Origin: Candidatus Firestoneibacteriota bacterium
Lineage (GTDB): Bacteria > Oederibacteriota > D2-FULL-39-29
Direction: 5' to 3'
Length of the DNA stretch: 54,685 nt
Assembly (NCBI GenBank): GCA_026388015.1
Contig: JAPLKO010000018.1
Coordinates: 1-54,685, forward strand
Shown here: positions 1 through 8,082 of the stretch, piece after piece
Layout: the number at the start of each line of letters is the position of its first letter
Position numbering within the stretch: position 1 is the stretch's first letter
The notes under the pieces: generated by a model
What the model was told of the DNA's origin: nothing
The model's input: only the letters and a program-made list of their open reading frames with translations
Databases searched by the model: none
Made by a program: the position numbers and the translations under genes

Positions 1-132
1 CGCGCAGGAGCAACTCCTGAAATAAGGATGTTTAGGAGGCTTCCCCGCTTTGGAAACACAGAAAACGCTGTTTTTACCCGCTGCATCCGGAAATTTTCGG
101 AACTGCCTTTTCCGCTGCTTCCGATATTTGAT

Positions 133-1113
133 ATGAAAGAGGTGAAAAAAATACTGGTCATTAAAACCAGAGGTATAGGGGACACGGTGCTTTCAACTCC
201 TCTTTATACAAATATTAAGAGTTATTTTAAAGCGGCGCGTATAACCTGTGTGGCTAATCCGGCAAGCAGTGAAATCCTTAAAAGCAATTTGAATGTTTCT
301 AAGGTTATAGAATATAAAGGTTTCTTTTTAACAGTATTTAAGATACTTTTGGCCGGTAAATTTGACGTGGTTATTTGTCCGCAGGCAAGTTTGAGGACAG
401 CGCTTTTGGCTCTGGCTTCAAGGTCGCAATTTAGGGTTGTAAATAACCATAACGGACGAAATTATTTTAGTTCGATAAGAGTCCGCAAACCCGAAGAGTA
501 CGAAGATGCAATAGACAGAGATTTGGATTGTTTGAGAGCTTTCGGAATTCCGGCTAAAGACAAAAAAGTGAAACTGTTTTACAATGAAAGAAAAGTTCCG
601 GACATTTTTGGTGTTGATTTTCGGGGAAAAGAAAAAATAATCGGTATAAGCGTGTCTGCCAGCCGTTTAAACAAAATGTGGTTTAATGAGCGCTTTGCGG
701 AGCTTGCAGATAAGCTGATCAATGATTATAATTACAAAGTAATATTTATAGATGATCCCACAAACCCCGAGGCTTTGAAGCAAGTTCTAAGCTTTATGAA
801 AAAAAAACCGCTTATTTATAGCAATCGAAATGTAAAGATAATTATGGGCCTTATTTCTAATTTTAGCGTCTTTGTCGGGAATGATTCAGGGTTATTGCAT
901 ATTGCTGCAGCTCTTTCGGTTCCGTCTGTGGCGATTGTAGGACCGGAAGAGGCGGATATATTTCATCCGTACAGCGAAAAAGACCGTCATTTTGTGCTCA
1001 GTGCGGAGCTGGAATGCAAACCCTGCTGGAAGAAAGAATGCGCTGTTCCGCTTTGTCTGGATGCAATATCTGTGAAAGAGGTGCTAAAAGCAGTTTTGAA
1101 GGCGGTAAAATGA
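133..1113 (+). CDS. Glycosyltransferase family 9 (LPS heptosyltransferase-like)
   Basis: Predicted to transfer a heptose or related sugar from a nucleotide-activated donor to the growing LPS core at the inner face of the cytoplasmic membrane. The N-terminus (KKILVIKTRGIGDTVLSTPL) is the GT9 acceptor-side motif. The C-terminal half has the donor-binding motif GNDSGLLHIAAA followed by VPSVAIVGPEE. A C-x2-C-x4-C-x4-C motif lies near the end. I chose ATG 133 because the family begins there. The frame stays open to the left window edge, so an ATG at 28 or a start outside the window is possible, and neither has a well-placed ribosome site. First of six overlapping LPS genes. Its stop overlaps the next start (ATGA, 1110-1113). 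The exact sugar is not predictable. Confidence 0.88.
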   Translation: MKEVKKILVIKTRGIGDTVLSTPLYTNIKSYFKAARITCVANPASSEILKSNLNVSKVIEYKGFFLTVFKILLAGKFDVVICPQASLRTALLALASRSQFRVVNNHNGRNYFSSIRVRKPEEYEDAIDRDLDCLRAFGIPAKDKKVKLFYNERKVPDIFGVDFRGKEKIIGISVSASRLNKMWFNERFAELADKLINDYNYKVIFIDDPTNPEALKQVLSFMKKKPLIYSNRNVKIIMGLISNFSVFVGNDSGLLHIAAALSVPSVAIVGPEEADIFHPYSEKDRHFVLSAELECKPCWKKECAVPLCLDAISVKEVLKAVLKAVK

Positions 1114-1886
1114 AAGTAAAAATCAGCGCCGTAATAATAACAAAAAATGAAGAACATAATATTGTTGACTGTCTGCAAACATTGGATTTTGCGGATGAAA
1201 TAATAGTTGTTGATTCCGGAAGTAATGATAAAACCGTAGTGTTTGCAAAAAAATATACAAAAAAAATATTTACCTGGAATTGGGCGGGTTATGCGGCGCA
1301 AAAGAATTACGGAGTATCAAAAGCTAAGAATGACTGGATATTTAGTATTGATGCAGACGAGAGAGTCTCGGAAGAATTAAAACAAGAGCTTGTGAGTCTG
1401 GATTATAATAAGGAAGGGTATTTTGTGCCTCTTAAAAACTATTTTTTAGGGAGATGGCTAAGATACGGAGGACAGTATCCTGATTATCATTTAAGATTGT
1501 TTAAAAAAAGTAAAGGAAGTTTTGTTTACGGAGAAAAAGAAGTGCATGAGACGGTGAATATTAATAAAAACAAGACCGGTAAAATTAAATACCCGCTGCT
1601 GCATTATTCCTATAATTCTATTTCGGCGTATTTTCATAAGTTTAACTCTTACACCAAGCTTGAGGCTCTGGGTAGATTTCAGAGAAATATTAAACCCGGC
1701 TGGTACGGCATATTTATCAGACCTTTGCTGATATTGTTTAAGTGGTATGTTCTTAAATCAGGTTTTAGGGACGGGATGAGAGGTTTTATTTTTCATACAC
1801 TTTCAGCCTTCTATATATTTTCATCGGAACTTAAACTATTTGAAATGTACAGGTTTAACAAAAAGGAAATTAAATGGAGAAGCTGA
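1110..1886 (+). CDS. Glycosyltransferase family 2, WaaE/KdtX-like LPS core transferase
   Basis: A 258-residue GT-A fold transferase. The N-terminal block ISAVIITKNEEHNI, then DEIIVVDSGSNDKT, then the metal-binding DxD-type motif SIDADERVS, is the pattern of WaaE/KdtX enzymes that add glucose to the LPS inner core. Later blocks (GRWLRYGGQYPDYHLRLFKK and the VHETV stretch) also fit that subgroup. The start is ATG 1110, overlapping the upstream stop as ATGA. A longer reading from 1014 would lie inside the upstream heptosyltransferase gene and is rejected. It ends 13 bases into the deacetylase gene, so translation is probably coupled. Family assignment is firm; acceptor and sugar are inferred from neighbours. 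Confidence 0.88.
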   Translation: MKVKISAVIITKNEEHNIVDCLQTLDFADEIIVVDSGSNDKTVVFAKKYTKKIFTWNWAGYAAQKNYGVSKAKNDWIFSIDADERVSEELKQELVSLDYNKEGYFVPLKNYFLGRWLRYGGQYPDYHLRLFKKSKGSFVYGEKEVHETVNINKNKTGKIKYPLLHYSYNSISAYFHKFNSYTKLEALGRFQRNIKPGWYGIFIRPLLILFKWYVLKSGFRDGMRGFIFHTLSAFYIFSSELKLFEMYRFNKKEIKWRS

Positions 1887-2635
1887 ATTATCTGCCGGTC
1901 TTGATGTATCATAATATTATTGATAAAACTTCTGTAAAAGTCAGCAATAATTATTGTATTGAACCGCGGCAGTTTGAGAGGCAGATGGATTATCTGGTTG
2001 AAAAGGGGTATAACTGCATAAACTGTGAGGACTTGGAGAATATACTTCAGGGCCGCATAGAAGTTCCTGAAAAACCTATCATGATAACATTTGATGACGC
2101 TTATAGCGAGACTTTGAATAATGTTGTTCCGCTGCTTGCCGCCAAAAAAATAAAAAGTGTTTTTACGGTTGTTACAGGCTATATTGGCCGGGAAAGCAGC
2201 TGGGAAAAAGAAAATAGCTCATATCTTACGGCAACAGAAGACCAGATTAAAAAACTCGCCGGTCCGCTGGTTACTTTTGAATCGCATACAAAAAAACACC
2301 TGCATCTTGCCGGGCTAAGCCTTAGCGAGGCGGAGAAAGAACTGGTTAAATCAAAAGAGTTTCTGGAAAGTATTACAGGTCGTAAAGTAAGGGCAATATT
2401 CTATCCCTATGGCAGTTATAACGAGAACGTGAAGCGGCTGGCTGCTAAAGCCGGCTATCTGTTTGGCTTTGTAATAGCTTCTTCCAAGAAGACTGTAATT
2501 CAGGATCTTTTTGAAATACGGAGAGTATACATGAAACCGTCTGACAGTCTGTCAGATTTTAAAAGAAAAATAGCACCCTGGTATATTTGGTATCGCGGGC
2601 GCAGGGAAGTTTTTAGAGCTGTGGGGAGCCGATGA
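1874..2635 (+). CDS. Polysaccharide deacetylase (NodB homology domain)
   Basis: A 253-residue carbohydrate esterase family 4 protein. It shows the NodB metal motif TFDDA (Asp74, Asp75) and the zinc-binding His pair in SHTKKH (His138, His142), followed by the FYPYG motif (176-180). It should remove N-acetyl groups from a glycan. Within this LPS cluster the target may be an LPS or lipid-linked sugar rather than peptidoglycan, but that is inference. No clear signal peptide is present (MEKLNYLPVLMYHN), which fits a cytoplasmic or membrane-face role. The start overlaps the upstream gene by 13 bases. The stop overlaps the gmhB start (ATGA at 2632). Confidence 0.88.
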   Translation: MEKLNYLPVLMYHNIIDKTSVKVSNNYCIEPRQFERQMDYLVEKGYNCINCEDLENILQGRIEVPEKPIMITFDDAYSETLNNVVPLLAAKKIKSVFTVVTGYIGRESSWEKENSSYLTATEDQIKKLAGPLVTFESHTKKHLHLAGLSLSEAEKELVKSKEFLESITGRKVRAIFYPYGSYNENVKRLAAKAGYLFGFVIASSKKTVIQDLFEIRRVYMKPSDSLSDFKRKIAPWYIWYRGRREVFRAVGSR

Positions 2636-3183
2636 ATAAGATAGGCGTGTTTCTAGACCGTGACGGGACTTTAAATCTGGAAAAAGAGTACTTGTCTGAC
2701 CCTGCCGGATTGGAGTTGTATCCCGGAGCGGCAAAGGCAGTAAAAGAACTCAACAAATTAAAGCTTCCCGTAATTCTTGTGACAAATCAGTCCGGCATTG
2801 GACGCAAAATGTTTACAGAAAAAACACTATTAAAGATACATCAAAAACTTGCAAAGATGCTGGATATTGAAGCAGGGGCCAGGCTTGACGCTTTTTATTT
2901 CTGCCCTCACTCTCCTGAAGAGAAATGCCGTTGCCGAAAACCAAAGCTTGGGATGGTAGAAAAAGCGGCATCTGAAATGGATATTAATCCAAAGGTGTCA
3001 TATTTTGTAGGAGACAAAATTGCGGATATTAAACTTGGAAAAAATGCAGGCGGTAAGACAATTCTTGTCCAAACCGGTTACGGAAAAGAAGAAGAAAACA
3101 AAATGAAGGAAAAACCTGATCATATTGCCAAGAATTTACTTGCTGCGGTAAAATGGATAAAAAAGGATGTTGCGGCCGGATGA
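2632..3183 (+). CDS. gmhB: D-glycero-D-manno-heptose-1,7-bisphosphate 7-phosphatase
   Basis: HAD-superfamily phosphatase of the histidinol-phosphatase/GmhB branch, 183 residues. It has the catalytic motif FLDRDGTLN (nucleophile Asp9, acid/base Asp11), motif II VTNQSGIGR, the zinc loop C-x-H-x5-C-x-C (CPHSPEEKCRC), and the motif III/IV region KPKLG...GDKIADI. GmhB removes the 7-phosphate of heptose bisphosphate in the ADP-heptose pathway, which supplies the heptosyltransferases encoded on both sides. Other ADP-heptose genes (gmhA, hldE, hldD) are not in the window. It overlaps both neighbours by 4 bases. Confidence 0.92.
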   Translation: MNKIGVFLDRDGTLNLEKEYLSDPAGLELYPGAAKAVKELNKLKLPVILVTNQSGIGRKMFTEKTLLKIHQKLAKMLDIEAGARLDAFYFCPHSPEEKCRCRKPKLGMVEKAASEMDINPKVSYFVGDKIADIKLGKNAGGKTILVQTGYGKEEENKMKEKPDHIAKNLLAAVKWIKKDVAAG

Positions 3184-4193
3184 AAACTTTTCAAAAAGAG
3201 GAAATTAAGAGAATTCTGGTGGTTAGACTGAGGTTTATTGGCGATGTCCTGCTAACGACGCCGCTTCTTAAGAATCTAAAAACCGCTCTCCCTGAAGCCA
3301 AAATATATTATATGACGGAAAAAGCTCCCGCGCGGATATTAGACTGTAATCCTAATGTTACAGGAACAATTGAATTGGAAAAAGGAAGTATTTTGGAAAT
3401 GCTCAGAACTGTAAAAAAAATAAGAATGCTGAAATTTGACCTGGCAATAGATATCTTTGGCAATCCGAGAAGTTCTCTTCTTACGGCTTTTAGCGGAGCA
3501 AAATACAGGGCAGGATGGCAGGTGCGGGGTCGAAGCAAAGGCTATAATATTATTCTTCCTCCTTCAAAAGCCAAAAGCAGCGCACTTAAAGTATATGAGG
3601 ATGTTTTGGCCTCGCTGGGCTTTAATACTCCTTGTAAACACACTGAATTATTCTTAACAAGTTGCGAGAAGGCAGAAGCGGAAAAATATTATTCGGTTAA
3701 GGGTATTTTGAAAAATGACAGAATAATAGGCCTGCAGCCCGGGGCCAGCTGGCCGGCAAAAATATGGAAAAAAAAGGGTTTTGCTGCTTTAGGGGACAGG
3801 CTTCATAAAGAGGGTTACAAAATAGTGCTTTTTGGAGGGCCGAAGGACCGGCACACTACCAAAGAAGTGTATGAACTTATGAAAACAAAACCAATACTTG
3901 CGAACGGTGGCAGTTTAAGGGCCGATGCCGCTTTAATAGAAAAATTAAATTGTTTTGTTACTAATGACCACGGGCCTATGCATATTAGCGTGGCGGTAGG
4001 AACTCCCTTAGTGGCGGTTTTTGGCCCGGGTGAACCTGAAATATGGTTTCCCTATGAAGATAAGAAATATGTCTTTATACAGAACCGGCAGAAGTGCGCG
4101 CCGTGCCGAAAAAAAGAGTGCGAAGATATGAAGTGTATGGAATCTGTCTCTGTGGAACAAGTGTATGAAAAAGTGCGGGCAGTATGCAGATAG
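3180..4193 (+). CDS. Glycosyltransferase family 9 (LPS heptosyltransferase-like, second copy)
   Basis: A 337-residue paralogue of the first gene. The N-terminal motif is RILVVRLRFIGDVLLTTPLL. The donor-site region reads LQPGASWPAKIWKKKGFAAL, then TNDHGPMHISVAVGTPLVAVFGPGEPE. The usual GNDSG is TNDHG here, as in many WaaC/WaaF-like enzymes. The C-terminus repeats the C-x2-C-x4-C-x4-C motif. The start at 3180 overlaps the gmhB stop (ATGA). An upstream ATG at 3153 lies within gmhB and is less likely. Likely adds a successive core heptose. Confidence 0.9.
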   Translation: MKTFQKEEIKRILVVRLRFIGDVLLTTPLLKNLKTALPEAKIYYMTEKAPARILDCNPNVTGTIELEKGSILEMLRTVKKIRMLKFDLAIDIFGNPRSSLLTAFSGAKYRAGWQVRGRSKGYNIILPPSKAKSSALKVYEDVLASLGFNTPCKHTELFLTSCEKAEAEKYYSVKGILKNDRIIGLQPGASWPAKIWKKKGFAALGDRLHKEGYKIVLFGGPKDRHTTKEVYELMKTKPILANGGSLRADAALIEKLNCFVTNDHGPMHISVAVGTPLVAVFGPGEPEIWFPYEDKKYVFIQNRQKCAPCRKKECEDMKCMESVSVEQVYEKVRAVCR

Positions 4194-5194
4194 AAAAAAA
4201 AGAAATTAAAAAAATATTAGTAATACGTTTTAAAGGGCTGGGGGATATATTATTGTCGGTGCCTGCAATTCGCGCTTTAAAAAAAAGCTATCCCGACTCG
4301 CATCTTGCAGTTCTTGTAAACAAAGAAGCGGAAGCTGTCCTTTCAGGGCTCGAGTTTATAGATGAATTGGTATTATTTAACAGAACAAAACATAAAGGTG
4401 CTTTTGGTTTTCTCGGATTGATGTTTCAGCTGCGAAAAAAGAAATTTGATTTGGTAGTAGATCTTATTTGTTATCCCAAAAGCGCTTTGCTGGCATATTT
4501 CAGCGGGGCTAAATACAGAGCGGGCACTCCTTCAAGAGGCAGACGGTATGCCTACAATATTAATGTTGCTGCGCCAAAAAATATTATTTACGCGCCCGAA
4601 GTACATCTGCTTGCGGTTAAGAGTGCAGGAGCGGAAATTGCGGACCGGACTCTTGAAATTAGAATCCCCCGGACCGCGGAAGTTATAATAAAAAGTTTTC
4701 TGGAAAGGAACGGTCTTAAAGCCGGAGAAGCGATAGGCATAAATCCTTTTACTAATTTTAAAACCCGGGCCTGGGGACTCTCCAAATTTGCAGAACTCTC
4801 GGATGCTCTTGTAGAAGCCGGAAATAAAGTGATTCTGCTCTGGGGTCCCGGAGAAGATACTGCCGGATTTCTAAGAATCGCGAAAAAGTCTCTCGTTCTC
4901 GCTCCCGAGACCGATATCAAACAGTTGGCGGCTCTGGTAGCGAAGCTGAAGCTTGTTGTAACGACAAACACTTTCACAAAACATATTGCTGCGGCGGTTC
5001 AAACACCTGCATTAACAATATATGGCGCGACTAACCCAAAAGCCTGGGAATCGGAAAACTCTCCAAATTCCGGGTATATCTGGGCGGGAGTAGACTGTCA
5101 ACCCTGCGAGAAGAATGACTGTGCGGATCTCAAATGCCTTAAGAATATTACGGTAAAAGAAGTGCTGGAAAAAACAAAAAGCCTGATAGAATAA
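4184..5194 (+). CDS. Glycosyltransferase family 9 (LPS heptosyltransferase-like, third copy)
   Basis: A 336-residue third GT9 protein. The N-terminus is KKILVIRFKGLGDILLSVPA. The nucleotide-sugar region reads INPFTNFKTRAWGLSKFAEL, then VTTNTFTKHIAAAVQTPALTIYGATNP, more divergent than the other two copies (NTFTKH in place of NDSGL/NDHGP). This suggests a different donor, acceptor or reduced activity. The C-terminal C-x2-C-x4-C-x4-C motif is kept. It overlaps the preceding gene by 10 bases and closes the LPS operon. A new promoter starts 11 bases after its stop. Confidence 0.86.
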   Translation: MQIEKKEIKKILVIRFKGLGDILLSVPAIRALKKSYPDSHLAVLVNKEAEAVLSGLEFIDELVLFNRTKHKGAFGFLGLMFQLRKKKFDLVVDLICYPKSALLAYFSGAKYRAGTPSRGRRYAYNINVAAPKNIIYAPEVHLLAVKSAGAEIADRTLEIRIPRTAEVIIKSFLERNGLKAGEAIGINPFTNFKTRAWGLSKFAELSDALVEAGNKVILLWGPGEDTAGFLRIAKKSLVLAPETDIKQLAALVAKLKLVVTTNTFTKHIAAAVQTPALTIYGATNPKAWESENSPNSGYIWAGVDCQPCEKNDCADLKCLKNITVKEVLEKTKSLIE

Positions 5195-5205
5195 TTCGAG
5201 GTCAC

Positions 5206-5234
5206 TTGACAAAAAGAGAATATATTGCTATAAT
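5206..5234 (+). promoter_or_regulatory. Consensus sigma70-type promoter of the tetR-efflux operon
   Basis: TTGACA at 5206-5211 and TATAAT at 5229-5234, separated by exactly 17 bases, a perfect match to the housekeeping promoter consensus. Transcription would begin near 5241, about 32 bases upstream of the TetR start codon. So strong a promoter implies the operon must be repressed when not needed. Confidence 0.85.
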
Positions 5235-5262
5235 GGAAACTAAAGAAACTATTAGGGTTTCC
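5235..5262. promoter_or_regulatory. Candidate TetR-family operator over the transcription start
   Basis: GGAAAC (5235-5240) and GTTTCC (5257-5262) form an outer inverted repeat. A second GAAAC at 5245-5249 pairs with the same GTTTC as GAAAC-N7-GTTTC, a 17-base operator-sized element. It lies directly downstream of the -10 box and upstream of the TetR GTG, the expected place for autorepression. Binding is inferred. Confidence 0.5.
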
Positions 5263-5272
5263 GGAGTGCAAT

Positions 5273-5890
5273 GTGAACATAAAAGATAAAATAATAAACT
5301 TTTCCAGAGAGCTTTTTCTTTCGTCAGGTTTTTCAGGTACGACGGTAGATGATATTTCGGCGGAATTTGGAATGAGTAAAAAAACTTTTTACAAGATATT
5401 TTCTGATAAAAACACTCTTCTTCGTTTCGCAATATTTTCTTTGATTAAGATGACAGAGTCAAAGGTTACAAAAATAATGGCTGACAAAAATACGCCCCTT
5501 ATTGAAAGATTTAAAAAGCTCAGTGAAACCCTTATTGCAAATTCCTCCAAGATTACTCCTGTTTTTATCCGCGATATGAAAAAGAATGCGCCTGAACTTT
5601 GGGAGGAAATCAGCATTAAGCGCAGAGGAATTATCATGAGGGTATTCACACAAGTTATCGAAGAAGGCGTTGAGAGCGGGGTAATCAGAGCTGATTTGGA
5701 CAAAAAGCTGATAATAATAATCTATCTTGCGGCAATAGAAAATGTAATAAACACGAAGGTACTTTCTGAAATGGAGTATAGTGCGGGAGAAGTATTTAAT
5801 GTTATTATATCGATGATGTTTCAGGGGGTTTTAACGGATAAGGGCAGAAAAAATCTCGAGAAGTTAAAAGCGTGGGAAAAAAATGCTTAG
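5273..5890 (+). CDS. TetR/AcrR family transcriptional repressor of the efflux operon
   Basis: A 205-residue regulator with an N-terminal helix-turn-helix of the TetR type (residues about 8-50: ELFLSSGFSGTTVDDISAEF, then GMSKKTFYKIFSDKNTLL) and a helical ligand/dimer domain. The start is GTG 5273, preceded by GGAG at 5263-5266. The ATG two bases upstream is followed at once by TGA, so it cannot be used. It is the first gene of a seven-gene operon encoding a full tripartite exporter, and its stop overlaps the TolC-like gene by 8 bases. The arrangement parallels E. coli cecR (ybiH) upstream of ybhGFSR. It probably represses its own operon via the inverted repeat at 5235-5262. The ligand is unknown. 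Confidence 0.92.
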   Translation: MNIKDKIINFSRELFLSSGFSGTTVDDISAEFGMSKKTFYKIFSDKNTLLRFAIFSLIKMTESKVTKIMADKNTPLIERFKKLSETLIANSSKITPVFIRDMKKNAPELWEEISIKRRGIIMRVFTQVIEEGVESGVIRADLDKKLIIIIYLAAIENVINTKVLSEMEYSAGEVFNVIISMMFQGVLTDKGRKNLEKLKAWEKNA

Positions 5891-7172
5891 AATTATGATA
5901 TTTATGGTATTTGTAATGACAGGCTGCAGCTTTGCTGAAAGCAAATACGATTTTGAAACAGCAAAGAAAGTGCTGCTCGAAAAAAACCGTGAGCTGCTCG
6001 GCGCGGCTGAGGCTATAAAAGATGCGGAAGGCAAATTAACCGAGGCGGAGTCCGGGATTTTTCCGAAAATTTCTGTTCTCGGGAGCTATAATTATATCTC
6101 CAGTGTTCCGGTAATTCAAATGCCCGCGCCGATAAGCAGAGCTATACAATTCGGAGCCTCTGATAATTGGATATTTAAAGCAACCTTAACACAAACCATA
6201 TTTGACTGGGGCCGGATGTTTGAAACGTCTGCAATGTATTACAAAAACCTGGAATTTGCAAGGCTGGACCTGGACCAGATAAAAGCTCAGAGCATATTTA
6301 ATCTGCATCAGACTTTTTATGCCGTTATTCTTGCAAAAAAAATAGTTGAAACGAACGAAGAATCACTCCGTGTATCAGAAGAAAATATGAAAATGGCGGA
6401 AAGTCGCTTAAAAGCGGGTGCGGGCTCCTCCTTTGATTTTCTAAGAGCAAAAGTAAGAGTTTCAAGCGTAAAACCAACGGTTGAAAAAAGCCGGAATAAC
6501 TACGAGCTCGCCAAGAATAGTTTGAAGAACCTTCTGGGCGTTCCATTAAGTGATTCTGTAAAAGTAGAAGGGGATTTTGATGAGGCAGATCCCGGTAATA
6601 TTGATGTTACAGAAGCCTTAAGAAAAGCTTTTTTTGGGCGCTCTGAAATAAAGAAAGCAGGAAAGCGGAAGGAAATGCTTTTAAAGGCAGTTGCAGTTAC
6701 GGCAGGAATAGACAAACCGGTGCTATCCGTTAATCTTACTTATAATTATCAGAACCCGTACTATACTCAGTTGTCATTTGTGGAAAACTGGAATGCCGGA
6801 GTTATACTGACTGTACCGTTGTTTGACGGCTTTCTAGCTGCTGGAAAGATAAAACAGGCGGAAGCAGCGGTGTCTTCTGCCGAAATCGCAAAGTCTGCAG
6901 TAGCAAGTATGGTTGAATTTGACGTAAAACAGTCAATTTTAAACCTTAGTGAAACGAAAGAAAGAATCAAAGCACAAATAGAAAACGTTAATCAGGCAAA
7001 TGAATATCTTAAAATAGCTCAAGCAAGTTATAATTCAGGAGTAAATACAAATTATGATGTTATGGATGCGCATTTGAGCCTGCTCTCGGCAAAAACAAAT
7101 CATCTTCAAGCGCTGTTTGACTTCACTATGGCAAAAGCAGCGTACCTTAAGGCTGTTGGAGAGCTTAGATAA
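5883..7172 (+). CDS. TolC-family outer membrane efflux protein
   Basis: A 429-residue outer-membrane channel component. It has a hydrophobic N-terminal signal (MLRIMIFMVFVMTGCSFAES). A Cys at position 15 resembles a lipobox only imperfectly (MTGC), so either cleavage after SFA or lipidation is possible. Two repeated helical/strand halves typical of TolC follow, with the usual YNSGVNTNYDVMDAHLSLLS block near residues 380-400. It should form the trimeric duct completing export by the HlyD/ABC proteins encoded downstream. In the comparable E. coli operon TolC is encoded elsewhere, so having it here makes a self-contained cassette. Confidence 0.9.
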   Translation: MLRIMIFMVFVMTGCSFAESKYDFETAKKVLLEKNRELLGAAEAIKDAEGKLTEAESGIFPKISVLGSYNYISSVPVIQMPAPISRAIQFGASDNWIFKATLTQTIFDWGRMFETSAMYYKNLEFARLDLDQIKAQSIFNLHQTFYAVILAKKIVETNEESLRVSEENMKMAESRLKAGAGSSFDFLRAKVRVSSVKPTVEKSRNNYELAKNSLKNLLGVPLSDSVKVEGDFDEADPGNIDVTEALRKAFFGRSEIKKAGKRKEMLLKAVAVTAGIDKPVLSVNLTYNYQNPYYTQLSFVENWNAGVILTVPLFDGFLAAGKIKQAEAAVSSAEIAKSAVASMVEFDVKQSILNLSETKERIKAQIENVNQANEYLKIAQASYNSGVNTNYDVMDAHLSLLSAKTNHLQALFDFTMAKAAYLKAVGELR

Positions 7173-7206
7173 ATATAAGATTGAAGATTTAAGGAGGATA
7201 AATATT

Positions 7207-8082
7207 ATGGATAAGCGCAGGATAATAGTCCCGGTAATAATGGTACTCGGTATTGCAATTTATCTCGGGGTTAAAGGTATCTCTGGCAGTAGCAATGATG
7301 CGATTGCAGGATCCGGTACGATTGAAGTCACGCAGGTAGACATCTCCTCTAAAATAATGGGAAAGATAGACAAGATGCCGGTAGAAGAAGGCTCGAGAGT
7401 ATCAAAAGACAGTCTTATTGTAGAGCTGGCTCACGAGGAGCTGAACGCTCAATTAGCCCAATCAAAAGCCTCTCTGCTGGGGGCAGGCGAAGCAATGTTT
7501 CAAGTAAAGACTCAGTATCTTAATGCTTTGGATAATTATAAAAGGGCTGCTCAACTTTTAAAGGCGGGCTCTTATTCAAAACAGCAATTTGAACAAACCG
7601 AGACTCAATACAAGGTTTTAGAGTCACAGCTTAAATCCTCGACTCAGATAAAAAACCAGGCGGAGGCGCAGCTGACTTTCATTACTGCTCAGATTAATAA
7701 TTGTTTTTTAAAAACGCCTATTGACGGAGTGGTGCTCGGTAAAAATGCCGAAGAGGGCGAGATGCTTAGCCCCGGTATGGCGGTGGTAACTATAGGCGAT
7801 ACGGAAAAGCCCTATCTTAAAATATATATTGCCGAGACAGAACTTGGTAAGGTAAAACTGGGGCAGAAGGCCGTGGTAACCAATGATTCCTATCCGGGCA
7901 AAAAGTATGAAGGCAAAGTAGTAAATATCGCCTCGCAGTCTGAGTTTACGCCAAAAAACATTCAAACCAGGGACGAAAGAACCAGACTTGTTTTTGCGGT
8001 TAAAATACTCCTGAATAATCTTAACGACGAGCTGAAACCCGGTATGCCTGCTGATGCAGTAATCAATGTCAAAGATAATTGA
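7207..8082 (+). CDS. HlyD/YbhG-type membrane fusion (periplasmic adaptor) protein
   Basis: A 291-residue adaptor linking the inner-membrane ABC transporter to the TolC-like channel. It has one N-terminal membrane anchor (about residues 5-22). A lipoyl half-motif follows (GTIEVTQVDISSKIMGKIDK), then a long coiled-coil hairpin (about 75-150), the second lipoyl half (FLKTPIDGVVLGKNAEEGEM) and a beta-barrel domain. The start at 7207 has a strong AAGGAGG at 7191-7197. An earlier in-frame ATG at 7117 lies inside the TolC gene and would add non-family sequence. It overlaps the next gene by 17 bases. Confidence 0.9.
   Translation: MDKRRIIVPVIMVLGIAIYLGVKGISGSSNDAIAGSGTIEVTQVDISSKIMGKIDKMPVEEGSRVSKDSLIVELAHEELNAQLAQSKASLLGAGEAMFQVKTQYLNALDNYKRAAQLLKAGSYSKQQFEQTETQYKVLESQLKSSTQIKNQAEAQLTFITAQINNCFLKTPIDGVVLGKNAEEGEMLSPGMAVVTIGDTEKPYLKIYIAETELGKVKLGQKAVVTNDSYPGKKYEGKVVNIASQSEFTPKNIQTRDERTRLVFAVKILLNNLNDELKPGMPADAVINVKDN

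Noticed and set aside
28-132. N-terminal extension of the first heptosyltransferase
   Set aside because: The 35 extra residues do not resemble GT9 proteins. The frame is open to the window edge, so it could be read-through from an upstream gene; left as an alternative start only.
5883-5945. TolC-like protein as a certain lipoprotein
   Set aside because: The Cys is preceded by MTG rather than a standard lipobox, and a normal cleavage after SFA is equally good.
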